63,735 nt of DNA from NCBI GenBank assembly GCA_021815305.1, contig JAKAHC010000011.1, forward strand, positions 1 to 63,735. Direction: 5' to 3'. Position 1 is the first letter of the stretch, and the number at the start of each line of letters is the position of its first letter. Positions 1-8,379 of the stretch are shown piece by piece. This DNA is from Deltaproteobacteria bacterium (GTDB lineage Bacteria; Desulfobacterota; Deferrimicrobia; Deferrimicrobiales; Deferrimicrobiaceae). A program made the translations under genes and the position numbers. The notes beneath the pieces are model-generated. The model was not told the DNA's origin and did not search any database. It saw nothing but the letters and a program-made list of their open reading frames with translations.

Positions 1-127
1 TGATCCCGGCCACTATGCGAAAACCATAACCGCCAGCGTCGCTTCGCTCCGGAAGGCGGCCGGCATCCGCCGGATCAGGTGGCCGGGTTCCAACGGAACA
101 GGCGGCCGGAATCACCGGAATACGCAC
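1..127. repeat. Left copy of 127-bp terminal inverted repeat
   Basis: Bases 1-127 are an exact reverse complement of bases 63609-63735. Identity stops abruptly at base 128. The repeat holds several GGCCGG cores, such as GGTGGCCGGG and GGCGGCCGGAATC, which recall the repeated ends of IS21-like elements; that identification is inference only. An exact length of 127 equals a k-mer size widely used by de Bruijn graph assemblers, so this is most simply the edge of a multicopy element at which the contig stopped. Confidence 0.9.
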
Positions 128-231
128 ATTGGCTGGCTTTTAATGCGAACTCAATGCTTTGTGGCATTGGGGAGTGGATTGCGCGGTGCCACGTTGGTGC
201 CAAAGATTTCCGGGTTCCGGTAAGGTTAATC

Positions 232-261
232 TTGACAGGGACCCTCCTCATTTCGCATACT
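232..261 (+). promoter_or_regulatory. Sigma70 promoter of tRNA-Gly
   Basis: A perfect -35 TTGACA (232-237) is followed, after 18 bases, by CATACT (256-261), or after 17 by GCATAC. Transcription would start near base 267, six bases before the tRNA. Bases 128-231 between the terminal repeat and this promoter show no gene I can support. Confidence 0.6.
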
Positions 262-272
262 TCTGAATCTAC

Positions 273-347
273 GCGGGCGTAACTCAGCGGTAGAGTGCGA
301 CCTTGCCAAGGTCGAAGTCGCGAGTTCAAATCTCGTCGCCCGCTCCA
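273..347 (+). tRNA. tRNA-Gly (GCC)
   Basis: A full cloverleaf is visible. Acceptor GCGGGCG (273-279) pairs with CGCCCGC (337-343), the anticodon GCC lies at 305-307, the T-loop is TTCAAAT, and the CCA end (345-347) is encoded. A perfect terminator hairpin follows at 359-390, so the gene is a single transcription unit. Confidence 0.97.
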
Positions 348-358
348 TCGGTCGCAGT

Positions 359-390
359 CCCCCGGCGGCACCATGTCGCCGGGGGTTTTT
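359..390 (+). terminator. Rho-independent terminator after tRNA-Gly
   Basis: The stem CCCCCGGCG (359-367) pairs with CGCCGGGGG (377-385) and is followed at once by TTTTT (386-390). Confidence 0.9.
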
Positions 391-408
391 CGTATGGGGT
401 GGGGGACC

Positions 409-1761
409 ATGGCGGCGCTGCCCGTAGAGGGAAAGAGGGAGCGGGTCGGCTGGTACTTTTACGATTTCGCGAACTCGGCCTTCTCCACGACGGTGGTCAC
501 CGTTTTCACCGGGCCGTACCTGACCGCCGTCACGCGCGCGGCGGCCGACCGTTCGGGGTTCGTCCACCCCTTCGGCATCCCCGTGCTGGCCGGGTCGTTC
601 TTCCCGTATGTCGTCTCCCTTTCCGTCTTCCTGCAGGTCCTCGTCCTGCCCCTGCTGGGGGCGATCGCCGACTACTCCCACCGGAAGAGGCGGATGCTGT
701 TTCTCTTCGCCTACGGCGGGGCCGCGGCCACCATGGGCCTTTACTTTCTCGAGGGCACGCGGTACCTGCTCGGCGGCGGTCTGTTCGTCGCCGCCAACGT
801 CTGCTTCGGCGCCTCCGTGGTGTTCTACAACGCCTACCTTCCCGACCTGTCCCCTCCGGAGGATCGGGATTCGGTCTCTTCGGTCGGCTGGGCTCTGGGG
901 TACCTCGGGGGAGGGGCGCTCCTGGCGCTGAATCTCCTGCTCTTCTCCCGTGCGGGGGAGATCGGACTCTCGACGGGGGATGCGGTCCGCATCAGCCTGG
1001 CCTCGGCCGGCGCCTGGTGGGCCTTGTTCTCCCTGGTTCCTTTCGCCACGCTTCGGAGCCGTCGGCCGGTGCGGACGATGCCCCCGGGGGAGGGGATCGT
1101 TACCGTCGGGTTTCACCAGTTGCGCGGAACGATGCGGAAGGCGAAAGGCCACCCCCAGCTGCTGCTGTTTCTCGGCGCCTATCTGCTGTACAACGACGGC
1201 GTCCAGACGGTGATCTCCCTCTCCTCCCAGTTCGGCCAGGAGGAGCTGGGGCTCCCCGTGTCCACCCTGACCGCGGCGATCCTGATGGTCCAGTTCGTCG
1301 CTTTCCTCGGCTCCCTCCTGTTCAACACGTTCGCGAAGTTCGTGGGGGCGAAGCGCGCGGTGGCCGTCAGCCTCGTCCTCTGGACCGGAACGCTGGTATA
1401 CTCCTACGCGTGGTTGCGCTCCGAAGCCGGGTTCTATGCCCTCGCCGCCGCCATCGCCGTAGTCCTGGGCGGAAGCCAGGCCCTCTCCCGGTCGCTGTTT
1501 TCCCGCATGGTTCCGAAAGACCGGGAGTCCGAATACTTTTCCCTCTACGAAGTCAGCGAACGGGGGACGAGCTGGCTGGGGCCCCTCTTCTTCGGGCTGG
1601 CGCTGCAGTTCACGGGGAGCTACCGCGTCGCGATCCTCTCCCTGGCGGTGTTCTTCGTCGCGGGGCTTGTTCTCCTGCTGCGGGTGGACGTGGAACGCGC
1701 GGAGCGAGAGGCGTTGCCGGAGGGGGGCGATAAAGGAGACACTCCTGGAGCTCCTCGGTAG
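409..1761 (+). CDS. MFS transporter, UMF1 (Atg22-like) family
   Basis: A 450-residue polytopic membrane protein with about twelve hydrophobic segments. Its N-terminus carries the hallmark GWYFYDFANSAF of the UMF1/Atg22-like branch of the major facilitator superfamily, and a charged loop HRKRRM sits after the third segment region. The family is linked to export or vacuolar efflux of amino acids, but the substrate here cannot be read from sequence. Start chosen at ATG 409; an in-frame ATG at 394 lies almost on the tRNA terminator and is less likely. It converges with the liv operon, and a hairpin (1739-1778) covers its last codons. Confidence 0.85.
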   Translation: MAALPVEGKRERVGWYFYDFANSAFSTTVVTVFTGPYLTAVTRAAADRSGFVHPFGIPVLAGSFFPYVVSLSVFLQVLVLPLLGAIADYSHRKRRMLFLFAYGGAAATMGLYFLEGTRYLLGGGLFVAANVCFGASVVFYNAYLPDLSPPEDRDSVSSVGWALGYLGGGALLALNLLLFSRAGEIGLSTGDAVRISLASAGAWWALFSLVPFATLRSRRPVRTMPPGEGIVTVGFHQLRGTMRKAKGHPQLLLFLGAYLLYNDGVQTVISLSSQFGQEELGLPVSTLTAAILMVQFVAFLGSLLFNTFAKFVGAKRAVAVSLVLWTGTLVYSYAWLRSEAGFYALAAAIAVVLGGSQALSRSLFSRMVPKDRESEYFSLYEVSERGTSWLGPLFFGLALQFTGSYRVAILSLAVFFVAGLVLLLRVDVERAEREALPEGGDKGDTPGAPR

Positions 1762-1778
1762 CGCGGCTGGAGGAGTGT
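1739..1778. terminator. Hairpin between convergent MFS gene and livF
   Basis: ACACTCCT (1739-1746) pairs with AGGAGTGT (1771-1778), extended by partly complementary bases on both sides. There is no T-tract, so it may be a bidirectional RNA 3'-end hairpin rather than a classical intrinsic terminator. Confidence 0.4.
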
Positions 1779-1779
1779 C

Positions 1780-2484
1780 CTACCCCTGCCCGAGGTACGA
1801 CGCCTTGATCCTCGGTTCTTCAAGCAACTCCGCGGACGGCCCCGAAAGGACGATCCTTCCGGTTTCCAGGACATACGTGCAGGAAGAGACCTTCATCGCC
1901 TGCTTGACGTTCTGTTCCACGAGGAGGACGGTCGTCCCCGCGGCGTGGATCTGCCGGATGGTTCGAAAGATCTCGGAAACCACCAGGGGCGCCAGCCCCA
2001 GGGTCGGTTCGTCCAGAAGCAGGAGCCTGGGGGAGGACATCAACGCCCGCGCGATGGCGAGCATCTGCTGCTCCCCGCCGGAAAGCGACCCCCCGAGCTG
2101 CCCCTGCCGTTCCCGGAGGATCGGAAACCGGTCCATCAGGCGTTCCATGTCCGCAGCCACGCCGGGGTCTTTCCGGACGAACGCCCCCATCTCGAGGTTC
2201 TCCCGCACGGTCAGCCGCGCCAGGATCGCCCTCCCTTCCGGGACCAGGGCGATGCCCCGCCGCAGGATTCGGTGCGGGGGAAGGCCGGCGATCGGCTCGC
2301 CGAGAAAGGAGACCGTGCCCGAACGGGGCGCGAGTGCGCCCGCGATCGTCCGCAGCAGCGTGGTCTTCCCGGCACCGTTGGCGCCGATGATGCTCACGAT
2401 CGACTTCTCCGGGACGGATACGGATACCCCCTTGAGCGCCTGGATATCTCCGTGGAAGGTTTCCACTTCCCGGACTTCAAGCAT
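1780..2484 (-). CDS. livF: Branched-chain amino acid ABC transporter, ATPase LivF
   Basis: A 234-residue ABC ATPase, the usual LivF length. It shows Walker A GANGAGKTTLL, signature LSGGEQQMLA and Walker B LLLLDEPT. LivF pairs with LivG as the two nucleotide-binding subunits that power import through LivHM. It is last in the minus-strand order livK-H-M-G-F and overlaps livG by 8 bases, indicating coupled translation. The start ATG is preceded by a GGAAGGGG ribosome binding site. Confidence 0.95.
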   Translation of the reverse strand: MLEVREVETFHGDIQALKGVSVSVPEKSIVSIIGANGAGKTTLLRTIAGALAPRSGTVSFLGEPIAGLPPHRILRRGIALVPEGRAILARLTVRENLEMGAFVRKDPGVAADMERLMDRFPILRERQGQLGGSLSGGEQQMLAIARALMSSPRLLLLDEPTLGLAPLVVSEIFRTIRQIHAAGTTVLLVEQNVKQAMKVSSCTYVLETGRIVLSGPSAELLEEPRIKASYLGQG

Positions 2485-3259
2485 TTCCGTCCCCTTCCGA
2501 TGCCCCGAGGTAGGCCTCGATGACCCGGGGGTCGTCCCGGACCTTCTCCGGCGGGCCCTCGGTGATCTTCCGCCCGAAGTTGAACACCACCAGCCGGTCG
2601 CATGTCTTCATCACCAGGGACATGTCGTGCTCGATCAGGAGGATCGTCACCCCCAGCGACCGGATCCGCCGGATGAGGAGGGACATCTCCTGCGTCTCGG
2701 ACTCGTTCATTCCCGCCGCCGGCTCGTCGAGCAGGAGGATGCGCGGCCCGGACGCCATGGCCCGGGCGATCTCCAGGCGGCGCTGGTGCCCGTACGGGAG
2801 GCTGCCCGCCGGCTGCTCCGCATCGATGCCGCCCATCCCCACCAGGCCGAGCAGTTCCCGGGTTTTCCCGAGGATCCCGCGCTCCTCCTCACGCTGCCCG
2901 CGGGTCCGCAGAACGCTCCGCCACACCCCGGCGCGGCTGCGGCAGTGCCGGCCCACCATCACGTTTTCCGCCGCCGTCATCGTGGAGAAGAGGCGGAGGT
3001 TCTGGAAGGTGCGGCTCACCCCCCTCCGGGCGATCGCGTGCGGAGACAACCTGTCGATCCGCTCCCCGCCGAGGAGCACCTCGCCTTGGGTCGGGGGGAG
3101 CATGGCGGTGATCACGTGGAACAGGGTGGTCTTCCCCGCCCCGTTGGGGCCGATGATGCCGAGGATCTCGCCCTCCCTCACGGAAAAGGACACGTCCCCG
3201 AGGGCGGAGAGCCCCCCGAAGGTCTTGACGATGCGGTGCAGTTCGAGGAGATCGCTCAC
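2477..3259 (-). CDS. livG: Branched-chain amino acid ABC transporter, ATPase LivG
   Basis: A 260-residue ABC ATPase with Walker A GPNGAGKTTLF, a LPYGHQRRLEIARA signature region of the LivG type, and Walker B LLLDEPAAGM. It is the second ATP-hydrolysing subunit of the high-affinity Leu/Ile/Val importer. Start chosen at GTG 3259, which overlaps the livM stop by 4 bases (GTGA); the long open frame upstream of it is only antisense to livM. Confidence 0.95.
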   Translation of the reverse strand: MSDLLELHRIVKTFGGLSALGDVSFSVREGEILGIIGPNGAGKTTLFHVITAMLPPTQGEVLLGGERIDRLSPHAIARRGVSRTFQNLRLFSTMTAAENVMVGRHCRSRAGVWRSVLRTRGQREEERGILGKTRELLGLVGMGGIDAEQPAGSLPYGHQRRLEIARAMASGPRILLLDEPAAGMNESETQEMSLLIRRIRSLGVTILLIEHDMSLVMKTCDRLVVFNFGRKITEGPPEKVRDDPRVIEAYLGASEGDGNA

Positions 3260-4203
3260 GCCTTCCCCTTCCGCCGGAAACGCGCGAATCCTCGAAGCAG
3301 CGGGGGATCGAGGACCCCCTGCGGCCGGAAAACCATCGTCAGGACCAGCAGGATCCCGTAGAGGATGTCCCGGTAATCGCTGACGGAGCGCAGTGCCTCG
3401 GGAAGCATGGTGAGGAAGGCGGCGCCGAAGACGGGGCCCAGCAGGTGCTCGCTGCCCCCGAAGACCGCGAACACCAGGATCTCCACCGCGCGATGGTACG
3501 TGAAGTCCGACGGGCTCACGAACGACGTGGTGTGGGCGTACAGCGCTCCCGCGAATCCCGCAAGCATCGCACCCTGGGAGAAGGCGAGAACCTTGTAGTA
3601 GGTGACGGGGATCCCCGCCGCCTCCGCCGCCTTCTCGTCGAGCTTGATGGCGGCGTATGCCCTCCCCACGCGGGTGCGCCCCAGGCGCAGGAAGAAAAGG
3701 ACCGCGAGGAACGCGCACACGAAGAGGATCAGGAACACCGAGATGCCGATGAACTGGTTGTTCCTCAGCCCGATCGACTCCGGTGCGAAGCCCGCCTCCC
3801 GGGCGCGGGAGAGCAGGACCCTGCCCATCTGGGGGATCGCGGCGATTCCCACGGCGCCCCCCGTCAAGGATTCCCAGTTGACGAGTACCGCCCGGAGAAC
3901 CTCACCGGATCCCAGTGTGGCGATCGCGAGGTATACCCCCGAAAGCCGCAGGGACGGGATCCCGACGAGGATCCCCGCGATGCCCGCGAAAAGGCCGCCG
4001 AGAACGATCCCCGCGGGGATGGGACAACCGTACCGCGTGGAGAGGAGAGCCGCGGCGTACGCGCCGATTCCCATGAACCCGGCGTTCCCGAGCGAGAGCT
4101 GGCCGGTGGCCAGGGTGACGTAGATGCTCACGCCGAGGATGACGTTGATGAAGGCGAACGACGCCACCTGGAGGTGGTACGGGTTGATCCATTCCGGACC
4201 CAT
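3256..4203 (-). CDS. livM: Branched-chain amino acid ABC transporter, permease LivM
   Basis: A 315-residue integral membrane permease with the family motif GQLSLGNAGFMGIGAYAAAL near its N-terminus, several membrane-spanning stretches, and a positively charged tail (RFRRKGKA). With LivH it forms the channel for branched-chain amino acids or related substrates. It is one base downstream of livH and overlaps livG by 4 bases. The substrate is inferred from family membership; relatives can carry urea or amides. Confidence 0.93.
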   Translation of the reverse strand: MGPEWINPYHLQVASFAFINVILGVSIYVTLATGQLSLGNAGFMGIGAYAAALLSTRYGCPIPAGIVLGGLFAGIAGILVGIPSLRLSGVYLAIATLGSGEVLRAVLVNWESLTGGAVGIAAIPQMGRVLLSRAREAGFAPESIGLRNNQFIGISVFLILFVCAFLAVLFFLRLGRTRVGRAYAAIKLDEKAAEAAGIPVTYYKVLAFSQGAMLAGFAGALYAHTTSFVSPSDFTYHRAVEILVFAVFGGSEHLLGPVFGAAFLTMLPEALRSVSDYRDILYGILLVLTMVFRPQGVLDPPLLRGFARFRRKGKA

Positions 4204-4204
4204 G

Positions 4205-5089
4205 CTACCGGCGCATCCCGGGCGCCGCCTGCCCGAACAGCCCCTGCGGCCGGATGAGGAGCACGACGATGATGGTCAGGAAGGCGATGGAGTCCCTGTA
4301 GCCGGAGTCTCCGTATGCCACCACGAGGGTTTCCGCGATGCCGAGGATCAGTCCTCCCGCCATGGCGCCGTAGACGCTCCCCATGCCGCCGAAGATGATG
4401 ATCGCAAGCCCCTTGAGGCCCATCGAAAGCCCGATCTGGTTGTTGATGTAGTTGAACGCCATCCCCACCAGCACTCCCGCGACGCCGCCCATCGCCGATG
4501 CGATGACGACGGTCGCGGTGATCATCAGGTTCGTGTCCACCCCGAGCAGCCCGGCGGTCGCGAGATTTTCGGCGGTGGCTCGCAGCGCCCTCCCCGTGCG
4601 GGTGCGGGCAAGCCACAGCGCCAACCCCGTCATCAGGGCAAGGGAGACGAACAGGATCAGCGCCTGCACCAGGTAGACGGTGACCCCGCCGACCCGGAAG
4701 CGGATCTCCGCGAAGGGAGTCTCGAAGAGATGGTTCCCCGCCCCGAAAACCTTCTGGGCCACGTTCTCCAGAAGGATCGAGACGCCGATCGTGCTGATGA
4801 GGGAGGAGAGGTTCGAAACGCCCGGGGCTTTCCGGAGCGGCCGCAGGGCGAACCGCTCGAGGAGAAGGCCCATCGCCCCGGTGACGACGATCGCGCCGAG
4901 GAACGCCACGGGGAGGGGAGCGCCCGCCTTGCTCACGATGAGCATCCCGACGAACGCCCCGAACATGAAGATTTCGCCGTGAGCCATGTTGATGATGTCC
5001 AGGACGCCGAAGACGAGCGTGTACCCCAGCGCGACGATGGCGTAGATGCTGCCCAAAGTGACCCCGTTGACCAGTTGCTCGAGGAACAC
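4205..5089 (-). CDS. livH: Branched-chain amino acid ABC transporter, permease LivH
   Basis: A 294-residue membrane permease. The N-terminus reads EQLVNGVTLGSIYAIVALGY, then GVLDIINMAHGEIFMFGAF, both typical of LivH. The C-terminus IRPQGLFG is also characteristic. Start chosen at GTG 5089, directly before the conserved sequence and behind a GGAAGG-type ribosome site; the frame continues upstream but that part is antisense to livK. It lies 23 bases after livK. Confidence 0.92.
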   Translation of the reverse strand: MFLEQLVNGVTLGSIYAIVALGYTLVFGVLDIINMAHGEIFMFGAFVGMLIVSKAGAPLPVAFLGAIVVTGAMGLLLERFALRPLRKAPGVSNLSSLISTIGVSILLENVAQKVFGAGNHLFETPFAEIRFRVGGVTVYLVQALILFVSLALMTGLALWLARTRTGRALRATAENLATAGLLGVDTNLMITATVVIASAMGGVAGVLVGMAFNYINNQIGLSMGLKGLAIIIFGGMGSVYGAMAGGLILGIAETLVVAYGDSGYRDSIAFLTIIVVLLIRPQGLFGQAAPGMRR

Positions 5090-5112
5090 GCCCGCCGAAG
5101 CCTTCCGCCCGG

Positions 5113-6255
5113 TCAGTGGAAGGGCTGGAACTTCCCGTCCTTGACGATCAGGACGACGGGTTGCATCTCGACGTCCCGGCCGGCGTCGAAGGAGAATTTC
5201 CCGAGGACGCCGTCGAAGTTCCGGGTCGCAGCGAGCGCGTCGCGGAGCCTGCCGCGGTCCGCCGCGCCGGCCCTCTCCAGGGCGTTCGCCAGGATGTAGA
5301 GGGCGTCGTACGCCTGCGCGGCGAACTGGTCCGGTTTCCTGCCGTACGCCTTCCCGTACCTCGCGACGAACGCCTTCACCTTGGGTGTGCCGCGGTCGGC
5401 GAACCACGGGGTGGCGACGACGAGCCCTTCCGCAGCTCCCTTGGCGATCTCGACGACCTTCGGCGAGTTGAAGCCGTTCCCGCCGACGAAGGGAACGGAG
5501 ATCCCCATCTTCCTTGCCTGGGAGAGGATGACCGCGCCTTCCTCGTACAGGGCCGAGCAGAAGATCGCGTCGGGCTTGAGGGAGGCGATCCTGGTCAGCT
5601 GCGCCTTATAGTCCGCCTGCCCCTTCTGGAACTCCTGGACGGTCAGAATTTTCAGCCCGAGCCTTCCCGAGACCTCCTTCATCGTGTCGAACCCGGACTT
5701 GGTGAACACGTCGTCGTTCCCGTAGAGGAGGGCGACCTTCCTTACATGGTACTTTTTCACGACCGCGCCGATGGACGCCGGGATCGCGAGAGACTCCGGA
5801 AGGGAGTTCCGGAAGACATACTTCCCGATCTGCGGGATCCCCTTTGCCGTGGTGGAGGTCCCCAGGATCGGGACGCCGCTGGCGTTGGCCTCGGGACCGA
5901 CCACCTTCATCTCGTTGGAAAGGGTGGGGCCGAGGATCGCCACGACCCGGTCGGAATTGATGAGCTTCTGCGCCGCGGCGAGCGCCTGCTCCTGCTTCGC
6001 GCCGGAGTCCTCGATGACCAGCTCGATGTTCACCGCTCCTTTCGCGTTGATCTCGTCCCGGGCGAGCTTGAAGCCGTCGGTGATCGCTTCGCCGTATCCG
6101 GCACCCTGTCCGGTGAGGATGGAGATGACTCCGATCCTCGCGCGGATCGGCGCCGCCTTCGCTCCGTTCGCGGGCCGGGCCTCCCGCGCGCCCAGGAACA
6201 ACAGGGAGAAGAGAAGGCACGCAAGAGCGACGGACGTTCGCAGATTTCGTTTCAT
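5113..6255 (-). CDS. livK: Branched-chain amino acid ABC transporter, periplasmic binding protein LivK
   Basis: A 380-residue periplasmic ligand-binding protein (type 1 periplasmic binding fold). Residues 1-30 form a signal peptide (MKRN, then a hydrophobic core ending near AREARPA), followed by the family start RIGVISILTGQGAGYGEAI. It captures the amino acid and delivers it to LivHM. It is first in the operon. The start ATG 6255 has an ideal AGGAGG ribosome site; an in-frame ATG 33 bases upstream lacks one. A TTGACC/TATAAT promoter lies just upstream. Confidence 0.94.
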   Translation of the reverse strand: MKRNLRTSVALACLLFSLLFLGAREARPANGAKAAPIRARIGVISILTGQGAGYGEAITDGFKLARDEINAKGAVNIELVIEDSGAKQEQALAAAQKLINSDRVVAILGPTLSNEMKVVGPEANASGVPILGTSTTAKGIPQIGKYVFRNSLPESLAIPASIGAVVKKYHVRKVALLYGNDDVFTKSGFDTMKEVSGRLGLKILTVQEFQKGQADYKAQLTRIASLKPDAIFCSALYEEGAVILSQARKMGISVPFVGGNGFNSPKVVEIAKGAAEGLVVATPWFADRGTPKVKAFVARYGKAYGRKPDQFAAQAYDALYILANALERAGAADRGRLRDALAATRNFDGVLGKFSFDAGRDVEMQPVVLIVKDGKFQPFH

Positions 6256-6286
6256 GGCAATCCTCCTGCATGGCTTGAAAAATGTC

Positions 6287-6315
6287 ATTATATTGGATAC
6301 TTATGTGACGGTCAA
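6287..6315 (-). promoter_or_regulatory. Sigma70 promoter of the liv operon
   Basis: Read on the minus strand, TTGACC (6315-6310) and a perfect TATAAT (6292-6287) are separated by exactly 17 bases. Transcription would begin around 6280, leaving a leader of about 25 bases before livK. Confidence 0.8.
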
Positions 6316-6399
6316 GAAGATCGCCAGAAGATCGCCGCCTGTCCGCGGGATTGCGGAATCATGCGCTTGCGCCGGCGGGCGGTGCAAATCGCTCCCTCT

Positions 6400-6425
6400 C
6401 TGGAACATATATCTGGAACATATAT
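6400..6425. repeat. Tandem 13-bp direct repeat in the liv/hox intergenic region
   Basis: CTGGAACATATAT occurs twice in tandem (6400-6412 and 6413-6425), followed by CTG and then TTGACA (6429-6434). It lies between the divergent liv and hox operons and may be a regulator binding site; no regulator can be assigned. Confidence 0.6.
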
Positions 6426-6474
6426 CTGTTGACAGGTCATCCGACATGGTCCACCATTTGGTAGGATTGTCAGA

Positions 6475-6491
6475 CCGTATACAGTATACGG
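6475..6491. promoter_or_regulatory. 17-bp perfect palindrome (operator candidate) upstream of hoxF
   Basis: CCGTATAC-A-GTATACGG is a perfect inverted repeat 60 bases before the hoxF start. A second dyad, ATGGT-CC-ACCAT, lies at 6446-6457. Both resemble operators of GntR/FadR-type regulators, whose sites often contain GTATAC or TGGTnnACCA. It is probably the control site of the hydrogenase operon; the regulator is not encoded next to it. Confidence 0.55.
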
Positions 6492-6551
6492 GTTGCGGGC
6501 GGGTCGAGGACGGCGCGGAGGGGACTTCAGCCCACCCCATGGGAGGCGGAA

Positions 6552-8363
6552 GTGAAACAGGCGACGGCGAAGGTTACCGGCGAGATCTGCCGGAAGTTCG
6601 GGAACGACCGGACCCGCATGATGGACATCGTCCTGGAGGTCCAGGCCCGGTTCGGATGCGTTTCGCCCGATGCCATGGAGGAAATCGCGCGCGCGCTCGG
6701 CACGCACCGGGTCGAGGTCGAAAGCGTGGTGACGTTCTACGCGTTCCTTTCCGTGAAGCCGCAGGGCAGGGTCGTCATCCGGCTCTGCAGCGACATCGTC
6801 GACTGGATGAAGGGCTACGAGGAAGTGGCCGTGGCGATGGCGAAGGAGCTCGGCGTCACCATGGGCGAAACGACGGCGGACGGCGCCATCACGCTGACCC
6901 GCACCCCGTGCATCGGGATGAGCGACCAGGCCCCGGCCGCCCTCATCGACGATGTCGTGGTGACGCACCTGACTCCCGATCGCGCCCGCCAGCTGGTCCG
7001 CGACCTGAGGCGCCACCTCGATCCGCACCAGCTGGTCACGATGGTCGGCGACGGGAACAACGCCCATCCGCTGGTGCGCTCGATGGTGCGCAACAACATC
7101 CGGCATCGCGGTGCCGTCCTCTTCGCCGATTTCGTGCCGGGGAGCGGGCTTCGCCGGGCGTTGGAGCTCGGGCCCGAAGGGGTGATCCGCGAAATGAAGG
7201 AGTCCCGGCTGCGCGGCCGCGGCGGCGCCGGCTTTCCTGCCGGGATGAAGTGGGAAATGGCACGCAACGCTCCGGGAGAGAGGCGCTACATCCTGTGCAA
7301 CGCGGACGAGGGCGAACCGGGAACCTTCAAGGATCGCGTCCTCCTCACGGAGCGCACAGATCTGCTGCTCGAGGGGATGGCGATCGCGGGGTATGCCGCC
7401 GGAAACGCAACGGGAATCATCTACCTGCGCGGCGAATACCGCTATCTCCTGCCGTTTCTTACGAACGCCATCGAGCAGCGGAGGGAACGGGGGCTTCTGG
7501 GCAGGAATCTCCTGGGCAGGAAAGACTTCAACTTCGATGTCCGCATCCAGCTCGGCGCAGGCGCCTACATCTGCGGCGAGGAGACCGCGCTCATCAGTTC
7601 GTGCGAGGGGCTGCGCGGCGACCCCAGGAACCGGCCCCCGTTCCCACCCCAGCATGGGTACCTCGGCTGCCCCACCATCGTGAACAACGTCGAGACATTC
7701 TGCTGCGCTTCGAGGATCCTCGTCGAGGGCGCGCCGTGGTTCGCGGCGATGGGGTCCTCCCGGACCACCGGCACGAAGGTCCTGAGCATCTCCGGGGACT
7801 GCCGGAAGCCCGGGGTGTACGAGGTGCCGTTCGGGATCACCGCGAGGGAACTGATCGAAATGGCCGAGGCGGACAACGCCGGCTCCATGCTGATCGGGGG
7901 GCCGTGCCGCCGGATGATCGGGCCGGAGCGCTTCGAAGGCAGGATCTGCTACGACGACCTCGCCACCGGCGGTGCGATCATGATCTTCAACCGCGCCCGC
8001 AACAAGCTGGAGATCGCGGAACATTATCTCGATTTCTTCATCGAGGAGAGCTGCGGCCACTGCACGCCATGCAGGGTCGGGCTGATCCTCCTGAAGAAAG
8101 CGGTGCACAAGGTGGTCGCCGGCGCGGGCGAACCGTCCGACCTTGCCGGCATGCGAGACCTGTCGAACTTCATCATCCGCACGAGCCGCTGCGGCCTCGG
8201 ACAGGCCGCCCCCAACCCGGTGCTGGGGGCCCTGGAGAATTTCGGCGATCTTTACTCGGGGCTCGTGACGGAGCGCAAACCGGGGTTGCTGCCGGAGTTC
8301 GACCTTTCCAAGGCAGTCGTCGACGCCGAGCTGCGTGCCGGCCGGCAGTCGAAATACGTCTGA
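6552..8363 (+). CDS. hoxF: NAD-coupled [NiFe] hydrogenase, diaphorase subunit HoxF (HoxE-HoxF fusion)
   Basis: A 603-residue flavoprotein, about the length of the fused HoxF of Ralstonia-type soluble hydrogenases. Residues 1-160 are a NuoE-like thioredoxin-fold domain. Only two of the four usual 2Fe-2S cysteines remain (C79 and C120; the partners are D84 and S124). The rest is NuoF-like: RGRGGAGFPAGMKW binds NADH/FMN, CNADEGEPGTFKDR contacts FMN, and CGHCTPCR plus a later Cys in TSRCGLG bind a 4Fe-4S cluster. It exchanges electrons between NAD(H) and the hydrogenase module. Start GTG 6552 has GGAGG five bases upstream. First gene of hoxFUYHW. Confidence 0.93.
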   Translation: MKQATAKVTGEICRKFGNDRTRMMDIVLEVQARFGCVSPDAMEEIARALGTHRVEVESVVTFYAFLSVKPQGRVVIRLCSDIVDWMKGYEEVAVAMAKELGVTMGETTADGAITLTRTPCIGMSDQAPAALIDDVVVTHLTPDRARQLVRDLRRHLDPHQLVTMVGDGNNAHPLVRSMVRNNIRHRGAVLFADFVPGSGLRRALELGPEGVIREMKESRLRGRGGAGFPAGMKWEMARNAPGERRYILCNADEGEPGTFKDRVLLTERTDLLLEGMAIAGYAAGNATGIIYLRGEYRYLLPFLTNAIEQRRERGLLGRNLLGRKDFNFDVRIQLGAGAYICGEETALISSCEGLRGDPRNRPPFPPQHGYLGCPTIVNNVETFCCASRILVEGAPWFAAMGSSRTTGTKVLSISGDCRKPGVYEVPFGITARELIEMAEADNAGSMLIGGPCRRMIGPERFEGRICYDDLATGGAIMIFNRARNKLEIAEHYLDFFIEESCGHCTPCRVGLILLKKAVHKVVAGAGEPSDLAGMRDLSNFIIRTSRCGLGQAAPNPVLGALENFGDLYSGLVTERKPGLLPEFDLSKAVVDAELRAGRQSKYV

Positions 8364-8379
8364 TCCCGGGAGGACGGCG

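Noticed and set aside
226-1152. A 308-residue minus-strand frame over tRNA-Gly and the MFS gene
   Set aside because: It is antisense to a clear transporter and a tRNA, with shadow composition.
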